Of a stretch of 64,000 nt of DNA, positions 1 to 11,900 are shown in pieces. Position 1 is the stretch's first letter. Each line of letters begins with the position of its first letter. Source of the DNA: Leptoclinus maculatus (lineage: Eukaryota; Chordata; Actinopteri; Perciformes; Stichaeidae); contig JAVDOI010000008.1 in NCBI GenBank assembly GCA_032191485.1, forward strand, positions 1,043,501 through 1,107,500. The letters run 5' to 3'. The position numbers and the translations under genes were made by a program. Below the pieces are notes generated by a model. The model was not told the origin of the DNA and did not search any database. It saw only the letters and a program-made list of their open reading frames with translations.

Positions 1-13
1 CGTTGCCTTTCAG

Positions 14-2378
14 CCTGTGATGACAAACAATGGGGGCCAGGCTGCAGTCAGCAGTGCAAGTGTGAGAACGGAGCTCTCTGCGACCCCGTCAAGGGGACGT
101 GTCAGTGTCCTCCGGGGTTCATAGGACGCTACTGCGAAGAGTCCTGTCCGGCGGGCACCTTCGGGAAGGGCTGTCTGCAGAGGTGCAAGTGTGGGACCGG
201 AGGATCCTGCGATAAAGCAACCGGAGAGTGTTTATGTCGGGACGGATTCACGGGGACTTTGTAAGTGCACAAAACTAAATCTATATTAAACAGGAGCCTT
301 GCATATTAGGAGGTGCATTACTTTTATCTGATTCCTAAATAAATATAGCATTTTGGAATAGTTTTTTCACAGTGTGAATGTTTCTATTATATTATATACA
401 TCATCAATTTCAATCAGTATACAAAAAGTCAGGGGATCATCCCAGTGATCCCAGTTCACCCTGAGAGGAACATGCATGCCTGTACAAAATGTCATGTCAA
501 TCCAACCATTAGTTGAGATATTTGACCAAAAATATTAACATCTTGTTGCTGCTGGAGGAAGTCAAGGGATCAAATAAGACAAAGACTGTCTTTATCAAAT
601 TTAATGTCAATCCATCCAAAAGTTGTTGAGATATTTAAGAAACAGACCGACATTAGAGTTATGCTGCTAACGTAGCTGAAATTGACACAATGTCAATTTT
701 AGTATAAGCCATTTTTAGAGTATGTATAGTTAATTATGTCATTTAGACATCACAGTTTTACACTTTATCTTAATTTTCTCAGGAGGTCTGTCCGTCACAG
801 ATCCGAGTCATTTGTTTCCACAACTTTATTATCCATGAAGTTAATGAGTCATCTGTTACGCCTCGTTTTGAGTTGCCCCCGAGGATGAGTAAGCAATGAA
901 AACTCTTCCCCACTCTATATATTAGTGGAAACTCTTTTACTGCCAATGTGAACAACACACCGCTTCCAGCTGAATAAGAAAGGGGGCTTGGCAACACTGA
1001 CCATTGGATAAAGCTCCTTGATGAATTGTGTATTTGAAGTATGTCCATATTATTTCACCTCAAGGGTGTATTAGAAGATATAATATCCCAACACTGAACT
1101 GGAGAAGAGGTAGTTTTAGCCAAGACATCTGATTGGTTGAAGACACGTTCCCACTAAGCTGTTGTAATGCCAAGTCTTCCAGTAATCAGAGAGCTACTGT
1201 TAGTCTTTATTGACCTCACCTCTTTTTGTTTTACTTTTACTGCTTTCCTTCAGAGTAGTTTAGTAGAATAATAGGGCTGTATGCACTACTAAATGCTCTC
1301 TCCAAAGGTCATTGTGTCTGTAATGCAGCTGCTAGAGAGTTACTTTTTAAATTTTAAAGGTAAAATTAAGTCTTTTAATTGTGGTGGAGTAGAAGTATAA
1401 AGTAGCAGAAAAAAGAAATACTCAAGTAGAAGAAGCTCAAAATCTTACTTAATTGAGTAAATGGACTTAGTTTAGGTGAGATACGTTTCGTCTCTATAGG
1501 ACATTTCAGACAGAATGGCAACTCAAAGTGCTTTACATGAGCATACACATACAAAACTAAATAAACACCTCTAGGCTGGTGCTTGAATAACCAGTTTCAT
1601 AGAAATGCTGCAAACATTTGTTTTCTTCACTTTTACTGTAGAACAAAACCTTTACTCAAGTCCTCAGGAATGCCCCAGGAGGACACATGTAGCGTGTTTC
1701 ACTAAAGTGGTCCATTAAGCCGTTATTAAGCATCGACTCCATCCTCTCCCCCCCCCCAGCTGTGAGAAGGCGTGTCCCAGGAAATGCCAGGCACGGTGCC
1801 CCTGCCAGAATGGAGGCATCTGTAAAGGCAAAGGGATCTGCGATTGCCCGCCTGGATGGACGGTATGCTTTCAAGTTGAAGCTTGCATCGACACTAACCT
1901 TCATGTTGTCTGTGGAGGTTGCCAGATTTTGAATTAGCCTGACTTTCAAGCTTTCTCCAAACTTTGGACAAACAGTCTCTGACTTGTTGTCCAAAGACAG
2001 AGACAACCTGTCATCTCTGGAGACCTGCAGATGCAAGGTTTTCCCCTAATGTCAAATTTGGAAGACGTGCACCAGGGGAGAAGAGATTGTGATCTCATCA
2101 GGGAGCAAACTAACCACTTATTTTCTGAGTAACTGCAAAAGTTGCCATGTTTGTGTCTCGTTCCAGTTTTTGCAGTGATGCATCTGCGTTCACTTGGCAT
2201 TTCTTTCTGCCTCAATGGTTTTTTTCCTCGTTACTCTGCAGGGTGCAGTTTGCACGGTGCGATGTTCAGAGGGAAGGTTTGGACAAAACTGTGCTGATGA
2301 GTGCGTCTGCCACAACCGGGGCAAATGTGACCCCGAAACTGGACAGTGCCAGTGTGCTAAAGGTTTCACCGGTAACAG

Positions 2379-2419
<41 letters not shown>

Positions 2420-2921
2420 ACTGTTCTTTTGCCTGTGGCCTTCCTAAAAGTCCATTCATGCCAAGGGACAGCTTGAGAAATCTTTATTCGGTATTTTGTT
2501 GTCCTCATACATTTGATGTCCTTTGGTATTAAAGCACCACAGCCCAGCTGGGTTGGATAATATGAGCAGTATGTGTGCAGTAAATTGATTCCATGATTTC
2601 TAGTCACTAAACTGAAATTTAACTATTCAACATTTTTTTCCATTAATGTGCAAATCTAGTCCATCTCTTCCGTGCGTCTGTCCAACCTTCTGTGTTTGCT
2701 GCCCTCAGGTGTAACGAGGAGTGTGCTGCAGGCACGTACGGTCAGGACTGTGAAGGTGTGTGTGACTGCGCTAACGGCGCACGCTGCTACAACATCGACG
2801 GAGGCTGCCTATGCGAGCCGGGCTTCAGCGGCCCACACTGCAGGGACAGAATGTGTGCACCGGGCAAATACGGCATGCACTGTGAACGCAAGTGTCTCTG
2901 CCAGGACAAGCAGACGCTCAG
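14..2921 (+). CDS. pear1: pear1 EGF-like repeat exons, first block (4 exons)
   Basis: Exons 14-260, 1760-1862, 2242-2378 and 2709-2921 encode consecutive eight-cysteine EGF/laminin-EGF modules of the type GxxGxxCxxxCxCxNGxxCDxxxGxCxCxxGFxGxxC. The first exon starts with two bases of a split codon after the acceptor at 11-13, so at least one exon lies upstream. Exon 2242-2378 ends in a donor (GTGCGT) that runs directly into a (GT)n microsatellite. Exon 2709-2921 holds one complete repeat and most of a second. These modules form the rod-like ectodomain. No ligand residue can be named from the sequence. Confidence 0.88.
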
Positions 2922-5900
2922 GTGAGTTGATGTCTTCAGAAAGAACTGGTTTAAGCGACGCAAACATTTCTCTGTGGCGGATGGTTGAGCAAAATCTCAG
3001 TGAGCAGAGCCTAAGACACACCATTTTAGGTAAGTTAGCCAGCTACTGGTGGCCCCACATGCTATTTACTTATCTCTTATAAATACTTCCAATAAAGCAA
3101 ACATCTTACCTTTGCAAGGCTTGTCATAAGTATGGTTTCAAAGTCCTCAACACCTCTTGCTGGTAGGTCTGACGAGCTCGATGCTGCCCCCTGTGTCCGT
3201 AAAACAACTGCGAGTTTGTGTGCACAACCTTCAAAAATACTCCGGCAGCATCTTAATCCTTTCCAACTTCCTCTGTATTTCAACCGCATAATTTACGACC
3301 ACAGCAATTAGTGCCAAAAAAACCCCTCTTCTTGTCCAATGCTCTTTCAGGCAACTCCTTTTCAAAAGTCAAACACACCACAGGTGTTTTCCTTCCACGT
3401 GATTAGACCTCTTCTGAGGACTGTGTGGGCTGTGTGCCGTCTGTGCTTGATGGACATCTCTCTCACTCTCCTGTTGCACCTGTGGGGCAACTAATCGCCT
3501 AATCAACCAGAATAATTAAAAACACCTGTGTGGGTGAGCACGTTTGCTAATTAGTCTAGCTCAGGGGTGGCCAACCAGTCAGAGACTAAGAGCCACATTT
3601 TTTGCTGTGTTACCGCAAAGAGCCACATCATACACATGGGCACACATGAACATCACCCCATCCCTTCCTCACACACACACACACACACACAGACCTCTGC
3701 TCAGCCAGATTTATTGTAAATGTCACACACCAACATGATAATGACAGAAATTGACTCCTACAGTACTAAGACCACAGGCCAGTCATTTTCAACAATGAAC
3801 ATTGTGTGCACTGTCTCACACACACAAACTCTCAGTTCAACCAAGTCCACAAACAAAAATATAATAATTTACAATAGAATTTTTCTTTTACTATGCATGT
3901 TGCTTAGTGGGACTTCCTTGCCTTGAACAATCTTCTTCAAATCTGGCTTGTATTCCGTTGTTGCCACTCGAAGCAATTCTTTCACATGGGTGTCAGTCAG
4001 AACAGATCGATGCTTTGATTTCACGTGTTTCAGGGTAGAACAGGGGCGGACTGGCCATCGGGGATACCGGGAAAATCCCCGGTAGGCCGACGGGGTTGGG
4101 ATGGTCCAATACCGGCCCACCTCCATCACCAACAGGCCCTCCCTCTGACATCGCAGGCCACGACTATATTCCATGCTTCACAGAACACGTTAAATTTACT
4201 CTAATACCTAAATACCCAAAGTCAATAATCACTGACTGATATTTATACTAAAAATCTGTATTCACACTCATGGTTTCCAACTTCTTTACTCATCTAATCT
4301 CTTCCGTCAGTCTAACTTTGTTTTAGGTGTTATTAAATGTCAATCCAAAACACCAGCAGAGTTGTTGTCTCAAACATACTTTTAAGGCCACCGTCATTTA
4401 CAATCTCCAGCAGCTGATCTTCCTCTTCCTCTGTCGTCACATATTATGCAGAGTGGGTTTGGCGCGTCAGAATTACTCCTGGTATTTAATTAGACTCCTG
4501 ATATTGTCTGTTAAATGAAGCTTTCTTTTTCTTGGAAGTTTCTTCTTCTGTCTCCTTAGTGGGCTTTTCCCCTTTGCAAAGAAGCTCTCCAAAAGTTTTT
4601 TACTCATTTTCGCTAACTTGTGGGCTTAATTAACATATCACGTGACCGAGACAAGCGTCTTGACATGTGTCAAGAGCCACAGGCGGATGAAATTGGGAGA
4701 GAATCCGGTAATTTTTCAAAATAAAACATCTATCAGGAGGTTGGGGACCACTGCTCTAGCCTACTCAACACGTGCGAAAAAAAACACACCGACCAATGCG
4801 TTGTAAATCACGTCACGTGATGCAGTTTAGCCAATCAAATAAGGGTATTCTGATTTCACCAGTGCGATGTACCCACACCGTGACACAGGGGGGAGAGACA
4901 AGGAAAAACATCACAGAGCAGAGCTCTTGTAATTTCAGATGTGAAAGTTAAATATCTTTATGATGTCTTCAAAGAATCAAATTGCTATAAAGACCACAGT
5001 CCTTAACCTATACACTAAAAACACTGTGATACAAATGTCTGCTCCATGTATTAACGCGCGATAAACTACGCATTAATGCGAGTGAAAAAATACCGAGTGG
5101 GCCGGTCTGACACAGTAACTCCCGGGCCACTTTTTTCCCCCAGTCCGCCCCTTGCGCGTTTGACGAAAATACCGTATTGAACTCAAGCGAAGCGAACGCG
5201 CACATTAAAAAAAAACAAAAACAAAAAAACTTCGATATGAACGTAAGAGCCGCATGAAACTAGGCAAAGAGCCGCATGCGGCTCGGGAGCCGCGGGTTGG
5301 CCAGGCCTGGTCTAGCTGAACGGTCCTCAAGTTCATTGGCGCCACCAGCTGAGATGTTTTTCAACCAATGGGATTGTTTCCGATTTCAGAGCGGCTCTGC
5401 TTGTCAAAAATGACCGTATCAATTAAAAAACAATATGGACAGAAGTGAAAACCCACATCCTCATGATAATAATGCAATTTAGCAGTGTAGCTCCTCGTCG
5501 TTTTCTTTTGCAGAGTCAGCACTTTCTCATTGTTCCTGTGTAGTTTTGTAGCGATTTTCATCACATTTATATTTTCATTGTCCAGCTGCCACCCGATGAA
5601 AGGAGAGTGCACATGCCAGCCAGGGTGGGCCGGACTGTTCTGCAACGAGACCTGCGCTCACGGTTTCTACGGTCACGGTTGCCTGGAGCCGTGTCTGTGT
5701 GTGAACGGAGGGGTGTGCGACAGCGCCACGGGACAGTGCCGGTGTGCCCCCGGGTATACGGTGAGTGGTGGAGTTTAGCATTATTTAGTTTGGATTCAGT
5801 GAAGAAATTTATAAATGAAGATAATGAATAATAAGATCCGATTACCTATTTTATTGTATATTTGTCTCACCTGTTATATGCGGTCTAGGTTTATCATCAA

Positions 5901-8900
5901 AGTTAATATTTGTAATTATTGCAGGGGGTTCACTGTGAGAGTCTTTGTAAAAGTGGCACCTACGGCAAGAACTGCTCCCTGGAGTGCTCCTGTGAAAACT
6001 TTGTCGACTGCTCGCCTATTGATGGGACTTGCTTCTGCAAAGAGGGTAAGACAAATATTCACACATATTGGTCACTGTGGTCAGGAAATGTTTGACTGCC
6101 CGACAGGTCAACGCTTGACAGACTGATGAACGCATGACTGGAGCAACATTGGTGAAATAACATTCTATGAAACATGGCTGACGGTTACTTTGGTGTGTCT
6201 GCAGGCTGGCATGGGCCGGACTGTTCCACCCCCTGCTCTGAGGGAACCTGGGGCCCAGGATGCAACGCCACCTGCCACTGCGCCAACGGGGCAAAATGTA
6301 ACCCTGCAGATGGATCCTGCACCTGCACAGCCGGCTGGCAGGGGGCGCGCTGTGACCAGTCGTGCCCGGTAAATGTCTGAATATGAGGCTTTATTGATTT
6401 GCTATATGAAGTGTTTGTGTTTATGAAGTGGTACGGAGGAGAGGATCAGATAATCTCAAACTAGACGAAAAAAGTGTTTTTCATGCAACAATTGCTTTAA
6501 TCCAAGATATTTATTTTCTTTAAGGAGACAATGAAAGCAACTTTGAATACAGATACAAAAAAATAAATATTTTAAGAAACCTAGAAATTGTACTATTCAC
6601 ATCACTCTGCAGTAGATTATTCTACCAGTTTTTTTTAAATGAAATGTGGGTAAACTCTATCCTTCAGCCAGCGCTAACAGCCACCAATACTGACAATTAT
6701 CCGTTTTATTTAATACAATTTAAATTACTTTGATGTTAACTAGAGGAAGAATTTTGATAAAAAATGTATAAACTGCAAATAAAAAGGTAAGACAAGAACT
6801 TTGTTAATACCGGAAGACATTTTTGTGCCGAAGATGCTCGTTATATGTAGAAAAATATATATACTTTATATACATGCATAGGGAAATAAAATATACATGC
6901 ATTCTACCATGAAATAATATAGAATAAAATAAATTTACACAGCATAGGGTGCATCGTTTTAATGAAAAGATCAGCTTCAACGTGTTAAACTTATTATCCC
7001 TTCGTCTCCCAAAGCAACAGAAAATGCCCTGGACTAAAGCCACAGCATTGCATGACAACACATGTCAAAATAACGCTAACTGTGGAAGATAAGATACATG
7101 TAGTGTACGTTTATTGTATGTCGAGTGGACTGCTATCTTTGATAAGCCTAATACACAAATCATAAGGGTGATAATAATACAGAACATGACGGTTCTGATT
7201 GGACCGTCTTCAGAAATGTTGTCCAGCTTTTCATCCCTTACCTCACCCCTCTGTATGTTTTAATCTGTGATTTGGACGCGTGCCCCTCATGTCTCCGCCA
7301 TGCCAACCCACCAGGCTGTCTATACAACCACACATTGCCAGTGTAGTATTGTGTCTGACTCTGACTGAGCTGGCCGAATGATGAAGAGATTCCCCTGACA
7401 ATTCTGTGCCCGTTGGCATTTGCTCACATGTGCAGATGGAGACGTTTGGGCCAGGCTGCCTGAAGAGGTGTGATTGTGTTCATGCCGACGGCTGCCAGGC
7501 TGCCACCGGGGAGTGCCACTGTCTGCCAGGTTGGTGGGGTAAGTGATGACGTCCTCCCGGTGCCGCTGCCAGCTCGGCTTCGGTACCAACAGAACTGACG
7601 GAGCCACAGGTTTTAAACCACTCGGTCTCTCTTAGATCCGGATTGTACTGTTCTCTGACTTAAAGGACCACCATTGACTTCAAATCACCTCAAATTTCAC
7701 ATCGTGACAAACATTTTTTTACACTGCACCAAAGGTTTTCTACTTTCCCTGCTGCTATTAGTTTTCATTTTAAAAGCTGTATAAGATGGGCAGTACATGA
7801 CAGAGTTTATATTCATGCGTTTTCATTTTAACGCTATTATCACATTCAGTGTTGGAGGGAGTATTCAGATCTTTTACTGAAATAGTAAGTGGAAATACTT
7901 AGTACAATCAGCAAAAAGTACTTTATTAAAATGACTCGTCCATTCATAAATGACCCCCGAGTGTTGTTTTATTATATAGTGTATTACTATTCCTGATGTA
8001 TTATGTATAAGTATCATTGTACTGATGTAGTTTGACAATCTGGATCGAATTTTGACTATTTTATATACTGCTGGATATTTATTGTAACAATACATCATAT
8101 TTACAAACATGTTCCTGTACAGTACTTGCAGTAAATATTCTTAGTTTCTTCCAACCACTGATCACATTGTAATACAGCTAAGCAAGGATTGTGGATGCTA
8201 AAAACACTAAAGATGTGATAGTCTGCTCCCAAACAATTATAGCAAGACACTACAAATAACATTATCCCTTTCACTCCTTCTCTAGTTGCTTATCATTTGA
8301 CGTTATACATGAATATAGCAGTCTTAGATGTTGGTGGTTCATTAAACAGTCTTTGCTAGCAACTGCCTTGTGATTATAAATGAACTCAGATAAAAGGGAC
8401 AACAAGTCTCTGCACGCTGATTTTCGTACAGTTCTAAAATGATTTGAAACCAATGTCTTTGTTCATGGAAGGAAATCAAATACGCTACACATCAGTCAGT
8501 ATTAGGTTTAGTATTCACATTGTGTAGTAAATGGACTGAAACGTGCACAGATTATTGCATCAATACTTTAATCTCTGAGAGGAACCATTCTTCACATAGA
8601 CTATGTTTCCATTTGATAGTTGAATACATTGTACTTCTTATAATTGCGTACTTCTACTGAAGTACATTTATGAATGCATGACTTTTACTTGGCTCCATTG
8701 TGGTATTGCCAATTTTCATCCACCCTCCCATTTTTCTCCCCCCCAGGTTCTCGCTGTAGCGAGCCATGTTCAGAGGGCCTGTGGGGGCGCCACTGTAACC
8801 AGACCTGTTTCAAGCATTGCCCCAACAGCGACACGTGCTTGAGGGAAAACGGAGCGTGTGTGTGTCGCCCAGGCTACTGGGGAGTCGCCTGTCAGAACAG

Positions 8901-11900
8901 TGAGTGTTGACAAACAGATCGGATCAAAAGCAGAAGTGTACCGGACTGACATCTGCTCACTCGTTATCCGCTTGTCTCCCAGAATGCAGAGCTGGTATGT
9001 ATGGGGACCAGTGCAGTATGCCATGCCCATCCTGTGACCAGTCGTACCGCTGCCACCATGTGACAGGAGAGTGCGATTGCCTCCCTGGACACACTGGACC
9101 CAACTGTGATCAAGGTTGGCATTGACATCATAAATCACACACCAATCATCATAGATGTTGCAGAAACACTCTACGTTCAATCTCGATTCAATCCGCTACG
9201 GATAATTCTTCACATGCCATCGTGTGTGTGTCTTACAGTTTGTCCAGCTGGCTACTACGGCAAACAGTGCTCTCAAGTGTGTGTTACCTGTGCCAACAAC
9301 TCCACGTGCGACCACCGGGACGGTCACTGTGAATGTTTGCCTGGCTGGACCGCTACTGACTGCTCCATACGTGAGTAACAGCGTCATGAAGCAACTAGAG
9401 AAGTGCAGTTATTGTAGTCTGTACAAATATGACCACACATGTGGGGCATTATTATCTTTGCACCATAGTTAACTATTTGTTACGCGTGGCTAATGCATGG
9501 ATGTGATTCGTACCTTGTGTTTTCCAGCCTGTAGTCCGGGGCGTTTCGGTCCATTCTGCACTCAGACCTGCTCCTGTCCGACCAACCTCATCTGTGACCG
9601 ATATACTGGAGACTGTGTGTGTGAAGGAGAAGACTGTAAACAAGGTATAGAGCCAAACATGTTTTTTAATCTTTTTTTTCTTGAGAAGTAGCGGATAAAA
9701 GATGTCACTGGCTTGATATTCCATTTGTAAATTGAGTGGCTTCTATGGCTGTCATTTTAACTGTCAATGTAATACTGATGGTAAATGATAAAGGTTCTCT
9801 AAAGGGACTCTCGTGCTTGGAAGCACTACCACTTTCGTCCACAGGGACCGCCAAAATCAACACAAAATGTCCCTTATAGTAGCTTTAACGAACTGTACTT
9901 TATTTCTCTGTTTGGCAGACTCGTCTGTGAAGTCAGGGAGCGTGATGGTCCCCCTTCCTCCTGGCGAGAGGGAGTCGTGGGGCGCCATCGGCGGCATCGT
10001 CGTGCTCGTCATCTTGGTGGTCCTGCTGCTGGCTCTGCTGCTGCTCTTCCGCCGCCGGCAGAAGGACAAACAGAACAACACGCCGACCGTGTCCTTCTCC
10101 ACCAGCCGCACTGTCAACTCTGAATACGCCGTTCCAGGTAGGTCAATGTTCATATGCTGTATATGGTGGTGGATGAAGTACTACTCAGACGTTTTACTTA
10201 CCAATACAACAATGTTAAAATACATAATTAAGTGAGATATTTAGCTCTTTTTTTAATTAAATAGTCATTATATTTTGATGTTTATATAGCTGCTCTCGGT
10301 CACAATGTGGTTTTAGTTGTGTGTATGTGTTTTTGCAATTATTGCTCCACAGAGATGCATTTTATTGACCTTGAGGTAATTTAATTGCAGCAGACGTGAT
10401 TCCATGTGTTTCTTTTGGCCTACAGATGTTCCTCACAGTTACCACCACTACTACTCCAACCCCAGCTACCACACACTGAGCCAGAACAGGCCTCCGCTGC
10501 CACACCTCCCCAACAACCACGACCGCACCATCAAGGTGAATGCCACCTCTGTTACACCACCTCGGTGATCTCACACTTCAGGCGGTTTGTCCGGCACTGA
10601 TATGTAATTTATCCAGTGTTTTCAGGGTAATGAAATCATAAACCGTAGAAGTGTTGACCCAGTAAGTCACAGCTCTTTAGTGTATTATATATAAAGCTCT
10701 TTTGTTTTTTTTGCCTTTCTGATTGGTGTACCATTCACTCTGCCCTACAGAACACCAATAACCAGCTGTTCTGCAGTGTGAAAAACATGGAGAGGGAGAG
10801 GCGGGGCCTGTTTGGGGTTGAGAGCAACGCCACTCTACCTGCAGACTGGAAGCACCACGAGCCTCGCAAAGACGCAGGTCCGTCTGGGTGACTCTCTCCG
10901 CCGTGTGATTCACATTCAGGACCAGCAGTTAGAGGAGACACTTGTGCAGATAGACCTGCAGCAATAAAAATGAAATGAGCGGATTAACATTTAAAAATAA
11001 GGATTTGGTTTCCGGACCTCCTTCCGACCAACTACATAAAAAATGATCTGTAAAACCTGCAACTTGCTGCTAATGTCACCTTCTGCAAGAAATGGTTTAT
11101 ATCATTCTTAAAGACATTGACCACCAGCAGTAATTATCAGCTATCAGTGTGACAATACCTGTGTTGATAAAGGCTTTTAAACCCCAGATGTAACAACATC
11201 ACAGGAGTGTCCATTCAGGGAAGAGACATGCAGTGACGGCTGAGGAGAATATATATACTTTTATACACCAAAGTTTATCGGCCATTTCCTTTTGGACAGA
11301 AAATCGTTCTTGTCAACAATGCACATTTAATGTGAGACTATAAAAACAATAAGGCCTTCGTAAAAAGTGGTAGTTGCATTGCCAGCATGCACTCACCTGC
11401 TGGTATTGATTTTGCAGGTTTCCAAAGCAGATTATCTGCCTTTGATTAGTTTGCCATAAATGAAAATCAAGATGCCAGATGTGTCTTTTATTGCTTACAG
11501 GAGCTTTTGGAATTGATCGGAGCTACAGCTACAGTGCCAGCCTCGGAAAATATTACAACAAAGGTAGTTTATTACCCTGTTTTCACCCTTTTTGCTCTTC
11601 TATTACCTACTACAGAGAATTAGCAAAACATACATCAGCAGGAGGATGCTACATAAAACTATAGGTGCAATAATGTAAAGATTACATGAATACATGTTTG
11701 TCTTTAGTCGTAAAGTGTACAGATTATAGGCTGACCTTGGTCCTGCTGTTGTGCCACATGTTCCTGACTGTCACATGTCTTTGCTTCCTGCGTGGTGGCA
11801 GAGCTGAAGGACGCGGTGGCGATGAGCAGCAGCTCTCTGAACAGCGAGAATCCTTACGCCACCATCAAAGACCTGCCGGGTTTGCCCTTCTGCCCCCCAG

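Larger units (their letters stand above)
3562..5309 (-). mobile_element. Composite hAT-type DNA transposon in pear1 intron
   Basis: The element begins CAGGGGTGGCCAACC and ends with the inverted GGTTGGCCAGGCCTG (13 of 15 terminal positions match). It is flanked by an exact 8-bp duplication GTCTAGCT (3554-3561 and 5310-5317), the length made by hAT transposases. Both ends continue into GAGCCGCATG/AGAGCCACAT-type sequence. Inside lie another element with CAGGGGCGGACTGG-type ends (about 4041-5154) and a transposase relic on the minus strand. A further hAT-like end (GGTTGGGGACCACTG) closes at 4753, followed by CTCTAGCC. It is non-autonomous as found. The order of nesting is not fully resolved. Confidence 0.85.
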
